Of a stretch of DNA of 64,000 bases, positions 33,574 to 42,512 are shown in pieces. Position 1 is the first letter of the stretch, and each line of letters starts with the position of its first letter. Location of the stretch: assembly GCA_947370975.1 (NCBI GenBank), contig CANBNG010000001.1, forward strand, positions 124,001 to 188,000. The letters are read 5' to 3'. The notes beneath the pieces were generated by a model. That model worked only from the letters and a program-made list of their open reading frames with translations, was not told where the DNA came from and ran no database searches. The position numbers were made by a program, and so were the translations under genes. The stretch comes from Beijerinckiaceae bacterium. GTDB lineage: Bacteria > Pseudomonadota > Alphaproteobacteria > Rhizobiales > Beijerinckiaceae.

Positions 33574-34497
33574 TCATCTCTCGGGAACGAAGCTCAAACC
33601 CAGCGACGCCGGAGCGACCGAACCACGCCGACGCCGTAGCGAGAGCACAACCAGCGCGATAATTGTTGCGAGATAGGGCACGGCTGTGAGCAGCTGCCCC
33701 GGCACGCCGAGCGAGGCCGCCTGCGCGTGGAGTTGCAACACTGTTGCCCCGCCAAAGAGCAAGGCCCCGGCAAAGGCCCGCACCGGCCGCCAGGAGGCAA
33801 ACACCACAAGCGCAAGCGCAATCCAGCCGCGTCCACCAGTCATGCCAGGCGCCCAGAAGGGCGTATAGGCCAGCGAGAGATAAGCGCCCGCGAGCCCCGA
33901 GCAAGCCCCGCCGAACAGAACGGCGAGGAACCTAATGCGGCGCACGGGGATGCCCAGCGCATGGGCGGAGGCATGGTTTTCCCCGACCGCCCGCAATGTC
34001 AGCCCGGCACGGCTTTTCGTGAGAAACCACGCCACCGCAACAACGAGCGCCCAGCCGGCATAAACGAAGAAATCCTGTCCAAAGAGCAGCTTGCCGACCA
34101 GCGGGAGGTCGCTGAGCAGCGGAATGGAGAGATGGGCAGTCGCCTCGCGCTTGAGCCCGATAAACCCCGCGCCGATGAGGCCCGACAGGCCTGTGCCGAG
34201 GATCGTCAAGGCAAGGCCGGTGGCGACCTGATTGGCCGCGAGGAAGATCACCAGCACGCCAAAGAGCGAGGACAGCGCGACGCCGGCCGCCATGCCGCCC
34301 AACACGCCCAGCGCTGAGGAACCCGTGAGGATCGCCACCGCGAAACCCGCAGCCGCGCCGGTAATCATCATGCCTTCGACGCCGAGATTGAGCACGCCCG
34401 CCCGCTCTGTCACCAATTCACCGATGGCCGCAATCACCAGTGGCGTCGCCGCGCTGAAAATGGTGACCAGCACCAGCTCCAAAATTTGCAGGCTCAT
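33574..34497 (-). CDS. ABC transporter permease, nucleoside type (BmpC/YufQ-like)
   Basis: This 307-aa polytopic membrane protein of the branched-chain/ribose permease superfamily has about 8-9 hydrophobic segments. Motifs shared with nucleoside importers are LNLGVEGMM near the N-terminus, GLTLRAVGENHASAHALGI (EAA-like coupling loop, residues about 185-203), and TGGRGWIALALVVFASWRP. ATG 34497 overlaps the upstream permease stop (ATGA). Acts with the adjacent permease and ATPase to import probably nucleosides or related solutes. It is the last gene of the operon. Confidence 0.88.
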   Translation of the reverse strand: MSLQILELVLVTIFSAATPLVIAAIGELVTERAGVLNLGVEGMMITGAAAGFAVAILTGSSALGVLGGMAAGVALSSLFGVLVIFLAANQVATGLALTILGTGLSGLIGAGFIGLKREATAHLSIPLLSDLPLVGKLLFGQDFFVYAGWALVVAVAWFLTKSRAGLTLRAVGENHASAHALGIPVRRIRFLAVLFGGACSGLAGAYLSLAYTPFWAPGMTGGRGWIALALVVFASWRPVRAFAGALLFGGATVLQLHAQAASLGVPGQLLTAVPYLATIIALVVLSLRRRRGSVAPASLGLSFVPER

Positions 34498-35582
34498 GCC
34501 CGGCCTCCAAAGCTGATGCGCATACGGTAGCGGGTGAAGACATCTGCCGCGAGCACGCACATCAGCAAGATGCCCTGAAAGGCGCGCGTCATGTCGAGCG
34601 GCACTTTCATCGATATTTGCGCCCCCTCGCCCCCGATGGTCGTGAGCGACAGGACAAAACCCGCGATGAGAATGCCGACAGGCTGCAAGCGCCCAAGAAA
34701 GGCGACGATGATGGCGGCAAAGCCGTAGCCGGGCGAAATCACCGGCTGCAACTGGCCGATCTGGCCCGCGACCTCGCAGACGCCAGCCAGCCCCGCCGCG
34801 CCCCCGCTGATGGCAAACACTGCCAAAGTTACGCGCGCGTCGCTGAAGCCTGCAAAGCGGGCTGCCTTTGGCGCGGAGCCCACAAGCCGCACATCGAAGC
34901 CAAACAAGGTCCGCCGCATCACCACGGCGGCAATGGCGACAGCAAGCAGCGCCAGCAGAATGCCTCCATGCAGCCGTTCGCCCTCCATCAGGAACGGCAG
35001 GCGCGCAACATCGTCAAAGGGGACGCTTTGGGGGAAGTTGAATCCCTTGGGATCCCGCAATCTCCCGCGCACGAGATAGTCGAGAATGATCTCGGCGATA
35101 TAGACAAGCATCAGGCTTGTCAGAATTTCCGAGACGCCGAGTTTGACCTTCAGAATAGCCGGGATCAAAGCATAGGCGAGGCCTGCCAGCGTTCCCGCGA
35201 TCAACATGGCGGGCAAAATCCAGAAGGAGCCAAACACCCCCTGCCCCGCGCCATCAAAGGTCGCAATGGCGATCATGCCACCCGCCAGCCCGCCCATCAC
35301 GAACTGGCCTTCAGCGCCAATGTTCCAGAGATTTGCGCGGTAGCAAAAGGACAGGCCGATGGCGATGAGGATCAAAGGGCCTGCTTTGACGGCCACTTCC
35401 TGCAACGACCAGATTTCGGCCAACGGCGCGACGAAATAAACGCTGAAGGCATCAACCGGCGATTTGCCCAGCAGCGCGATGCAGCCGCCACCGATCAACA
35501 CGGCAGCGCAGAGCGCCAGCAAGGGCGCGCAGAATTCGATGACTTTCGATGGCGCCGAGCGCGCTTCAAGATCAATGCGCAT
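34494..35582 (-). CDS. ABC transporter permease, nucleoside type (BmpB/YufP-like)
   Basis: The 362-aa partner permease has about 10 hydrophobic segments, with CYRANLWNIGAEGQFVMGGLAG (the NIGAEGQ motif is diagnostic of this subfamily), KVKLGVSEILTSLMLVYIAE and the coupling loop GSAPKAARFAGFSDARVTL near residues 230-250. It overlaps the ATPase gene upstream by 11 bases and the second permease by 4, so the three are translationally coupled. Confidence 0.88.
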   Translation of the reverse strand: MRIDLEARSAPSKVIEFCAPLLALCAAVLIGGGCIALLGKSPVDAFSVYFVAPLAEIWSLQEVAVKAGPLILIAIGLSFCYRANLWNIGAEGQFVMGGLAGGMIAIATFDGAGQGVFGSFWILPAMLIAGTLAGLAYALIPAILKVKLGVSEILTSLMLVYIAEIILDYLVRGRLRDPKGFNFPQSVPFDDVARLPFLMEGERLHGGILLALLAVAIAAVVMRRTLFGFDVRLVGSAPKAARFAGFSDARVTLAVFAISGGAAGLAGVCEVAGQIGQLQPVISPGYGFAAIIVAFLGRLQPVGILIAGFVLSLTTIGGEGAQISMKVPLDMTRAFQGILLMCVLAADVFTRYRMRISFGGRA

Positions 35583-37119
35583 GAATGGCCTTCGTCATGT
35601 CTGCTCCACCCATGAGAAGGCCGATTTCCTCGCGCGTTGTGTTGCGCGCGATCAGGGCTTGGGAGACACGACCGTCGTGGATGACGGCCATGCGGTCCGA
35701 GATTTCGAACAATTCGTCCAGATCCTGGCTGATGACCAAAACCGCCGAGCCCTGCCGCGCGAGGTCGATCAGCAATTGGCGGATGGCGGCAGAGGCTGAG
35801 GCATCCACGCCCCAGGTCGGCTGGTTGAGGACAAGCACCGAGGGGTTGCGCGAGATTTCGCGCCCCACCAGAAACTTCTGCAAATTACCACCCGACAATG
35901 TGCGCGCCGCCGGATCTGCGCCGGATGCGCGCACGTCGAAATCCTTGATGATGTCGCGCGCCAGCGCACGCGCGGCCGGAAGATCGACAAAGGCGCCGCT
36001 CGTCACGCCGCCTGTTGCGTGGCGCGAGAGAATGACGTTTTGCGAGAGCGTGAAATCGGGCGCAGCTGCATGGCCGTTGCGCTCCTCGGGCACGAAGGCC
36101 GCGCCATATTGGCGGCGCAGGGTGATATTATCGCGCCCGACAGAAATGCCATCGATGCGCACGGCCCCCGATTGCGCGGCGAGCCGCTCGCCAGACAGCG
36201 CGGCAAAAAGCTCGTCCTGCCCATTGCCCGCTATACCTGCAAGGCCAAAAACCTCGCCCGCGCGCACTTGCATGGAGACATCAACCAGGCAAACCCCATG
36301 CATGTCTTCAGCCGGTAGGCTGAGTTGCTCCACGCGCAGGCGTTCGGGGCCAGCCGCATCGGCTGGCTTTGCGCGCACGTCCACAATATGCGAGCCAACC
36401 ATCATGGCCGCGAGTGCGCGGGCGCTCTGCTCGCGCGGGTCGCAGGTGGCCACCACGCGGCCCGCGCGCAGCACCGTGGCGCGATTGCAGAGTCGACGGA
36501 CTTCCTCGAGCCGGTGCGAAATATAGAGAATGGCGCGGCCTTCGGCGCGCAGCACATCAAGCGTGGCAAACAAGGTCTCGGCTTCTTGCGGGGTCAGCAC
36601 CGAAGTCGGCTCGTCGAGCACAATGAGTTTGGGATCTTGCAAAAGGCAGCGCGCGATTTCGATGCGCTGGCGCTCGCCCGCAGAGAGCGTCCAGACCGGC
36701 CGGTTTGCCTCAAGCTTCAGACCATAACGCTTCGTCACCGCCTCGATCCGCGCGCCAAGGCCCGCCAGCTTCTCGCCGCGCGGCAGCACCAGCGCGATGT
36801 TCTCGGCAACCGTCAGATTATCAAACAGCGAGAAGTGCTGGAACACCATGCCGATCCCGGCCGCTCGCGCAGCCTCGGGATCCTCAAAGCATATGGGGCG
36901 ACCGTCCAACCGGATCTCGCCTTCGGTCGGCTCCAGCAGCCCATAGAGAATCTTGACGAGCGTCGATTTGCCAGCGCCATTTTCGCCAAGCAGGGCGTGA
37001 GCCTCACCCGCCACAATGTCGAGATCGATGCCCGCATTGGCCGTGAACTCGCCAAAGCGCTTCACGATTCCGCGCATGGCGATCAGCGCGGGCGCTCCCG
37101 CCGGAGTGGGTGATGTCAT
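35572..37119 (-). CDS. ABC transporter ATPase with two nucleotide-binding domains, nucleoside type
   Basis: The 515-aa product is a tandem ATPase of the RbsA/BmpB layout. Domain 1 has Walker A GENGAGKST (about residues 47-55) and signature LSAGERQRIEI. Domain 2 has a degenerate Walker A (GIAGNGQDELF) and signature LSGGNLQKFLVGREI. The LDEPTSVLTPQEA box in domain 1 is intact, while domain 2 has VLNQPTWGVD, in which Glu is replaced by Gln, so that half is probably catalytically weak, as is common in this family. ATG 37119 is preferred to TTG 37134. No Bmp-type solute-binding protein gene is present in the window, so it must be encoded elsewhere. Confidence 0.9.
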   Translation of the reverse strand: MTSPTPAGAPALIAMRGIVKRFGEFTANAGIDLDIVAGEAHALLGENGAGKSTLVKILYGLLEPTEGEIRLDGRPICFEDPEAARAAGIGMVFQHFSLFDNLTVAENIALVLPRGEKLAGLGARIEAVTKRYGLKLEANRPVWTLSAGERQRIEIARCLLQDPKLIVLDEPTSVLTPQEAETLFATLDVLRAEGRAILYISHRLEEVRRLCNRATVLRAGRVVATCDPREQSARALAAMMVGSHIVDVRAKPADAAGPERLRVEQLSLPAEDMHGVCLVDVSMQVRAGEVFGLAGIAGNGQDELFAALSGERLAAQSGAVRIDGISVGRDNITLRRQYGAAFVPEERNGHAAAPDFTLSQNVILSRHATGGVTSGAFVDLPAARALARDIIKDFDVRASGADPAARTLSGGNLQKFLVGREISRNPSVLVLNQPTWGVDASASAAIRQLLIDLARQGSAVLVISQDLDELFEISDRMAVIHDGRVSQALIARNTTREEIGLLMGGADMTKAIHAH

Positions 37120-37130
37120 ATTGCCCGCTC

Positions 37131-38102
37131 TCAAGGGATAAGGATTGTAGCGCCTGTGGTGGCGCGAGAGGCAAGCGCCTCATGCGCCTTCACCACATCG
37201 GCCAGATCATAGCGCGCGTGAATTGGAATGGTGACATCCCCGCGCGAGATGGCGCGCATGAGATCCTTGGCGGAGGCCACATAATCCTCACGCTTGGCGA
37301 TATAGTGGAAGAGCGTCGGGCGGGTCGCAAAGAGCGAGCCCTTCTGCTGCAACAGGCCGATGTTGAAGGCCTCGACCTGCCCCGAGGCCGAGCCGTAGGA
37401 CACGAACATGCCGAGCGGCCGCAGGCAATCGAGCGAGGCCGGAAAGGTCGTCTTGCCGACGCCGTCATAAACAACATCGCAGAGCTTGCCCTTCGTGATC
37501 TCCTTCACGCGCGCCGCAAAATCCTCGCTGTTGTAAAGAATGACATGTTTCGCGCCGGCCTTTTTGGCGAGCTTCGCCTTGGCCTCGCTGCCCACAGTTC
37601 CTATGACTGTCGCACCCAAGGCCTTGGCCCATTGGCACAGCAGCAAGCCAACGCCGCCCGCCGCCGCATGAACGAGGATCGTGTCGCCAGCCTTCACCTT
37701 GAACGTGCGGCGCAGCAGATATTGCGCGGTGAGGCCCTTGAGCATCATCGCCGCGCCCATCTCGAACGAAATGGACTTCGGCAATTTGATGAGCGCCTTG
37801 GCCTCGACATTGCGCTCTTGCGCATAAGACCCGAGCGTCGAGACATAGGCGACGCGGTCGCCGATCTTGAATTCGGTAACGCCCTTGCCGAGCGCAATGA
37901 TTTCGCCCGCGCCCTCATTGCCGGGCGTAAACGGCAAGGCTGCCGGATAAGCGCCCGCGCGAAAATAGATGTCGATGAAGTTCAGGCCGATCGCATGGTT
38001 GCGCACGCGCACCTCGCCACGCGCCGGGGCCGGGAGATCGATATCCTCCAGGACCATGACATCAGGTCCACCGGTCTTGTGAATGCGAATGGCCTTCGTC
38101 AT
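37131..38102 (-). CDS. qor: Quinone oxidoreductase (zeta-crystallin type)
   Basis: This 323-aa medium-chain dehydrogenase/reductase lacks zinc-ligand cysteines. It has the N-terminal GroES-like domain (GLNFIDIYFRAGAYPAALPFTPGNEGAGEI) and the NADPH-binding Rossmann motif HAAAGGVGLLLCQWAKALGA around residues 144-163. It reduces quinones with NADPH in the cytosol. ATG 38102 has GGAG six bases upstream; ATG 38114 is an alternative that adds four residues. The stop lies 11 bases before the ABC ATPase start, possibly the same transcript. Confidence 0.9.
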   Translation of the reverse strand: MTKAIRIHKTGGPDVMVLEDIDLPAPARGEVRVRNHAIGLNFIDIYFRAGAYPAALPFTPGNEGAGEIIALGKGVTEFKIGDRVAYVSTLGSYAQERNVEAKALIKLPKSISFEMGAAMMLKGLTAQYLLRRTFKVKAGDTILVHAAAGGVGLLLCQWAKALGATVIGTVGSEAKAKLAKKAGAKHVILYNSEDFAARVKEITKGKLCDVVYDGVGKTTFPASLDCLRPLGMFVSYGSASGQVEAFNIGLLQQKGSLFATRPTLFHYIAKREDYVASAKDLMRAISRGDVTIPIHARYDLADVVKAHEALASRATTGATILIP

Positions 38103-38263
38103 GCTGGGCTCCATCCTTGCGCGCAGAATCGCATCATGCGGCGGCGCTCAAGCCGAGGCAACCGCTGGTCCGCGATGATCGAGATCATCGCGGATTATCT
38201 GACTATCCTGCACAGATCACTTTGAGTCGCGCCGCCTCCAGCGCCCGAACGAGAAAGCCAGCC

Positions 38264-39940
38264 ATGAACAAGTCTCCGACATTTACGGAGCTCTTCACGC
38301 CCAAACTCGTGACTGTCCTGCGCGAAGGCTATCACGCCAAGGAGTTCAAGGCTGATGCGCTCGCAGGCCTGACAGTCGCGATTGTGGCTCTGCCGCTCTC
38401 GATGGCGATTGCCATCGGCTCAGGCGCAAAGCCGGCCGACGGGCTTTTTGCCGCCGTCATCGGCGGTTTCATCATTTCGCTTCTGGGCGGCAGTCGATTT
38501 CAGATCGGCGGGCCTGCGGGCGCCTTCATCGCGCTCGTTGCCGCGATCATCGCCACCCATGGCTATGACGGCTTGATGCTGGCGACCTTCATGGCCGGCC
38601 TTTTCCTCATCGCAATCGGCTATCTGCGGCTTGGTACTTATATCAAATATATCCCGCACCCTGTGCTCGTCGGCTTCACCGGCGGCATCGCGGTCATTAT
38701 TTTCTCGGGTGAAATCCGCGATCTGTTCGGCCTGACCATCGTCAACGAGCCCTCGGGGCTCATCCCGCGCCTGAGCGCGCTCTGGGATGTGCGCGCCAGC
38801 CTGAACGTCACGGCCACGGGCCTTTCGGCGCTCTGCCTTGGCGTCATGCTCATCCTGAAGCGCCTTGCGCCGCGCTTTCCCGGCATGCTTGCCGCCGTGG
38901 CGCTGGGCGCGGTTCTCGTCTGGGCGTTCAATCTGCCGGTCGAGACCATCGGCACGCGCTTTGGCGGCATTCCAAGCGCCCTGCCCTCGCCCGCTTTCCC
39001 GGCATTCAATGTGGCGCGCATCGTGGAACTGCTGCCCTCGGCGGTGGCCATTGCGCTGCTCGGCGGCATCGAATCCCTGCTCTCGGCAGTGGTGGCCGAT
39101 GGAATGACCGGCCGCCGTCACCGTTCAAACTGCGAACTTGTAGCGCAGGGCTATGCCAATATGGCCTGCGCGCTCTTTGGCGGCCTTTGCGCGACCGGCA
39201 CCATTGCACGAACTGCGACCAATATCCGCGCCCATGCGCACGGCCCGATCGCCGGCCTTCTGCATTCCATCTTTCTGCTGGCTTTCATGATGATTGCTGC
39301 GCCCTTGGCGAGCTTCGTGCCTTTGGCAGCCCTTGCGGCCGTGCTCGCGCTGGTTGCCTGGAACATGATCGAGCGCGATCAATTCGCGCAGATCCTCAAG
39401 CATGATCGCGGCGAGGGCCTGGTCCTGATGGCGACCTTCCTGCTCACGATCTTTTACGATCTCACGGTTGGCATCGGCGTCGGTGTGACCTTGGGCGCGA
39501 TCCTCTTCATGCATCGCATGGCCGAAATCGTGCAGGTGACGACGCATGAAAGCCTGATCGAGGAAGACCGCGCCGATGGCAGGGCAGCCGAGCGTACGCC
39601 CTATCAGGCCAATGGCGGCGACGTGCTCGTCTACCGGGTGGCAGGCGCGTTCTTCTTTGGCGCAGCAGGTTCTGTTGCCTCCGTACTCGACCAGATCGGC
39701 ACCCCGCCGCGCGCCTTTGTGCTCGATCTAACCGCCGTGCCGCTGGCCGATGCGACCGCAGCCCAGACGCTCGACACATTCACCAAGAAAGCCGCACGAG
39801 CAGGCACACGTATCTTTATCTCGGGCGCAACGCCCGGTGTGCGCCGCGTCCTGGAGGACAATGGCATCACGAGCGATCGCGTGACCTTTGCGCCAAGCAT
39901 CGAGGCCGCGCGCAGCCAGGCACGCGCGCAAATGGTCTAG
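38264..39940 (+). CDS. SulP/SLC26-family anion transporter with STAS domain
   Basis: The 558-aa product has about 10-12 membrane segments. The SulP signature region is ADALAGLTVAIVALPLSMAIAIGSGAKPADGLFAAVIGGFIISLLGGSRFQIGGPAGAF-like (residues about 28-86), with KYIPHPVLVGFTGGIAVII following. A C-terminal STAS domain at about residues 450-550 contains VLVYRVAGAFFFGAAGSV and AFVLDLTAVPLADATAAQTL. Such proteins carry sulfate, bicarbonate or dicarboxylates; no carbonic anhydrase fusion or neighbour clarifies the substrate. ATG 38264 begins the conserved part; the upstream open frame from 38117 is not supported. Confidence 0.92.
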   Translation: MNKSPTFTELFTPKLVTVLREGYHAKEFKADALAGLTVAIVALPLSMAIAIGSGAKPADGLFAAVIGGFIISLLGGSRFQIGGPAGAFIALVAAIIATHGYDGLMLATFMAGLFLIAIGYLRLGTYIKYIPHPVLVGFTGGIAVIIFSGEIRDLFGLTIVNEPSGLIPRLSALWDVRASLNVTATGLSALCLGVMLILKRLAPRFPGMLAAVALGAVLVWAFNLPVETIGTRFGGIPSALPSPAFPAFNVARIVELLPSAVAIALLGGIESLLSAVVADGMTGRRHRSNCELVAQGYANMACALFGGLCATGTIARTATNIRAHAHGPIAGLLHSIFLLAFMMIAAPLASFVPLAALAAVLALVAWNMIERDQFAQILKHDRGEGLVLMATFLLTIFYDLTVGIGVGVTLGAILFMHRMAEIVQVTTHESLIEEDRADGRAAERTPYQANGGDVLVYRVAGAFFFGAAGSVASVLDQIGTPPRAFVLDLTAVPLADATAAQTLDTFTKKAARAGTRIFISGATPGVRRVLEDNGITSDRVTFAPSIEAARSQARAQMV

Positions 39941-39985
39941 GCTCACCCCTCGCCAAGCCCCACCTGCCGCCCTAGAATTAGAAAC

Positions 39986-41209
39986 ATGAGCGAAGCAGTC
40001 CAGACGAGCGACATCATTGTGGTCGGGGCCGGCGCGGCCGGCCTTGCTGCGGCCATGGGGCTGGCGCAGGCCGGCTGGCAGGTGACCCTGATCGGCAAGC
40101 CCGATCTTGCGGCAACCGCGCGCACCGTTGCGCTGCTCGATGGCTCACTGCGGCTGTTTGAAAACCTCGGCGTGCTGGAGCGTCTGCGTCCCGATTTCGC
40201 AGCACTCGAAACCATGCGGATCGTTGATGACACGGGCTCGCTCTTTCGCAGTCCGCCGGTGGATTTCCGCGCCGGCGAAATCGGCCTCGATGTCTTTGGC
40301 GAAAACATCGAAAACCGGCTTCTCGTTACCCATCTCGCCGATGCCGCCCGCGCGACGCCGGGCTTGACCTTCATCGAGGGAAAGGTCGTGCACGCCACCC
40401 CGGGCGAGGCGCTTGCCTGCGTCACGCTGGAAGATGGCGCGCGCTATGGGGCCCGGCTTCTGGTTGCCGCAGACGGGCGCAAATCGCTGCTGCGCAAGGC
40501 GGCAGGCATCGCCACGCGCGACTGGTCCTATCCCCAGGTCGCGCTGACCGTCTTGCTGGCCCATGACCGCCCCCATCGCGATGTCTCGACAGAATTTCAC
40601 ACCCGCCAAGGCCCCTTCACCCTTGTGCCGCTACCGGGCAAGGACGGGGCTCCCCATCGCTCCAGCCTCGTCTGGATGATGGACCCACTGGAGGCCAGCC
40701 GCAGGCAGCGGCTAGATGACGTCACGCTCGCCCAGGAAATCGAGCGCCAAAGCCATCATTTGCATGGCCGTGTCCGGCTTGAGGGGCCACGGGGCGCATT
40801 TCCCATGAGCGGACTCGGCGCGATGCGTCTTGCCGCCCACCGCATCGCTCTCGTGGGCGATGCCGCGCATGGGTTTCCGCCGATTGGCGCGCAGGGTCTC
40901 AATCTCGGCCTGCGCGACGTTGCCCATCTCGTCGATTGCCTGACGCCAGGGCAAGATCCGGGACAGGACGAGTCGCTCGCCCGCTATGAAGCCGCCCGGC
41001 AGGGCGATATCCGCCTGCGCATTTTCGGTGTGGATCTGCTGAACCGTTCGCTGCTGAGCGGCCTGATGCCGGTGGATGCACTGCGCGGCTTTGGCCTGAT
41101 GGCGCTCGCCGCCATTCGCCCGTTACGCAAACTCGTCATGCGCGCGGGCGTCATGCCGCGCGGTTCCGTGCCGAGTCTGATGCGCGCTCAAGGCGCGAAC
41201 AGATTATAG
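39986..41209 (+). CDS. UbiH/UbiF-family FAD-dependent monooxygenase
   Basis: The 407-aa flavoprotein hydroxylase has the dinucleotide-binding motif VVGAGAAGLAAAMGLAQAGW (residues about 12-31), the DG motif (LLVAADGRKSLLRKAAGI, about 164-181) and the second FAD motif RIALVGDAAHGFPPIGAQGLNLGLRD (about 286-311), all characteristic of ubiquinone-biosynthesis hydroxylases. It probably adds a ring hydroxyl in ubiquinone synthesis; the exact position (C5, C6, or UbiL-type in alphaproteobacteria) cannot be told. Its 3' end overlaps the converging AEC carrier gene by 22 bases. Confidence 0.88.
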   Translation: MSEAVQTSDIIVVGAGAAGLAAAMGLAQAGWQVTLIGKPDLAATARTVALLDGSLRLFENLGVLERLRPDFAALETMRIVDDTGSLFRSPPVDFRAGEIGLDVFGENIENRLLVTHLADAARATPGLTFIEGKVVHATPGEALACVTLEDGARYGARLLVAADGRKSLLRKAAGIATRDWSYPQVALTVLLAHDRPHRDVSTEFHTRQGPFTLVPLPGKDGAPHRSSLVWMMDPLEASRRQRLDDVTLAQEIERQSHHLHGRVRLEGPRGAFPMSGLGAMRLAAHRIALVGDAAHGFPPIGAQGLNLGLRDVAHLVDCLTPGQDPGQDESLARYEAARQGDIRLRIFGVDLLNRSLLSGLMPVDALRGFGLMALAAIRPLRKLVMRAGVMPRGSVPSLMRAQGANRL

Positions 41210-42231
41210 GGCACACCGCCAAAGGCGATCATGAAGAGCAGCCCCGTGACCGTGACGACCGAGGCCATGGTGCCAAGCAGGATCAGGGCTGACGCGCGCT
41301 CGACATAGGTCTTGTACTGGCTGGCCATGACGAAGACATTGAGCGCGGGCGGCAACGAGGCCATGAGCACCGCCGTGAAGGTCCAGATCCGCCCGTAATC
41401 GCCCGTCGCCGACAAAAGCACCCAGACCAGCAGCGGATGCATCAGAAGCTTGATGCACAGCAGCACCGGCATTTCAGGCGCAACGCGCTTGAGCGGCCGC
41501 AAGGCGACTGTCACACCCATGGCAAAAAGTGCACAGGGCGCAGCGGCATTTTGCAAAAACAGCAGCATCTTGCCGATGGCGACAGGCGGATGCCAATGGG
41601 CATAGGCGGCCATGATCCCGAGCGCTGTTGCAACATTGAACGGATGGGTGAGGATGCGCTTGCCAACAAGCAGCAGCGTCCGTCCGAGCGGCATCTTCTG
41701 CGCGCCGGCGAGGCCCATCAGCAGCGGTACGGTCGTGAAAAAGAAAATGCTGTCGCAGACAAAGACCAGCGCCGTAGGGACCGCCGATTGGGCCCCGAGC
41801 GCGGCGAGCGTCAGCCCCGGCCCCATATAACCGACATTGGAGTAGGCCCCGCCCACGCCCTGAATGGTCGCCTGCGCAACATCGCCGCGCGCCGCCACGA
41901 GGCCGCTCGCAAAAGCAACGCCAAAGGCGATGGCCGTCGAGAGGGTCGTGATGCCGATGAATTTGAAATTGGCCAGCTCATCGAGCGGCGTGACTGCGAT
42001 CAGATTGAAGAAGAGCGCCGGCAGCGCGACATAAACGACAAAGACATGCATCCAGGCGAGCCCGGCTTCAGGCACATCGAAAATGCGTCCAAGGCAAAAG
42101 CCGAGCAGGATAAGCCCGAAAAACGGCAGGGCCAGATCGAGCACCTGCGCCAGAACCGGCACAGCAAGGCCAAGCCCGATCAGGGCGGCAAACCCGAGCA
42201 AGGGCAAGGCAAGAGGCGCAAGCCTGCGCAT
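41188..42231 (-). CDS. AEC-family transporter (auxin efflux carrier type)
   Basis: The 347-aa membrane protein has about ten predicted helices in two groups of five. The first group includes VLDLALPFFGLILLGFCLGR and GVGGAYSNVGYMGPGLTLAALG (the conserved N-x-G-Y/F-MG motif), the second LHPLLVWVLLSATG-like and ALNVFVMASQYKTYVERASALILL. Members export or import organic acids such as malate; substrate unknown here. ATG 42231 starts the first helix. It is followed upstream by the micropeptide gene at 42316-42420 on the same strand. Confidence 0.85.
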   Translation of the reverse strand: MRRLAPLALPLLGFAALIGLGLAVPVLAQVLDLALPFFGLILLGFCLGRIFDVPEAGLAWMHVFVVYVALPALFFNLIAVTPLDELANFKFIGITTLSTAIAFGVAFASGLVAARGDVAQATIQGVGGAYSNVGYMGPGLTLAALGAQSAVPTALVFVCDSIFFFTTVPLLMGLAGAQKMPLGRTLLLVGKRILTHPFNVATALGIMAAYAHWHPPVAIGKMLLFLQNAAAPCALFAMGVTVALRPLKRVAPEMPVLLCIKLLMHPLLVWVLLSATGDYGRIWTFTAVLMASLPPALNVFVMASQYKTYVERASALILLGTMASVVTVTGLLFMIAFGGVPYNLFAP

Positions 42232-42315
42232 GGGGCCGGACTCCGTGAGACCGGTCGGGCTTAGGTTGGGCTGCGGCGGCTGTCAATTCCGCCAAAGCCC
42301 CAAGCGGCCGTCAGC

Positions 42316-42420
42316 TCAGGCCGGGAAAGAGCCCATGGCATTGGCAAACAGCAGCAGCGCGGTCAGAAAAGCCCCGAGCGAGGCGACTTCGGCGATATCG
42401 GACAGAACGAAACGAAGCAT
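42316..42420 (-). CDS. 34-aa hydrophobic micropeptide under LexA control (candidate SOS membrane peptide)
   Basis: A 34-codon gene with ATG at 42420, ending TGA at 42316. A short amphipathic start (MLRFVLSDIAEVA) leads into one membrane-spanning stretch (LGAFLTALLLFANAMG, residues about 15-30). GGAGGA lies seven bases upstream of the ATG, a near-perfect ribosome-binding site. Upstream is TTGACA at 42477-42472 and a LexA box at 42468-42454 sitting in the promoter spacer. Size, membrane segment and SOS-type promoter resemble Caulobacter SidA, a 29-aa LexA-controlled division inhibitor, though sequence homology cannot be judged. It does not overlap neighbouring genes. Confidence 0.7.
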   Translation of the reverse strand: MLRFVLSDIAEVASLGAFLTALLLFANAMGSFPA

Positions 42421-42448
42421 GATTTCTTCCTCCATCAACTAGGAGGAC

Positions 42449-42477
42449 AAGATGTTCTTCTTTTGTTCTTTTGTCAA
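42449..42477 (-). promoter_or_regulatory. Promoter with LexA (SOS) box upstream of the micropeptide gene
   Basis: The alphaproteobacterial LexA operator GTTC-N7-GTTC is at 42454-42468 (read on the plus strand; GAAC-N7-GAAC on the transcribed side). A perfect -35 TTGACA is at 42477-42472 and a weak -10 (CATCTT) 17 bases on, at 42454-42449. The operator fills the spacer, so bound LexA would block RNA polymerase. Confidence 0.75.
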
Positions 42478-42512
42478 AGCACCCTGTTAAACAGAGTTAA
42501 TTGCCCCGAGGT

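Noticed and set aside
42452..42490. A 12-codon plus-strand frame (ATG 42452) with AGGAGGA upstream, opposite the LexA box
   Set aside because: Very short, Phe-rich, and its good RBS-like sequence lies in the promoter/leader region of the minus-strand micropeptide; judged coincidental.
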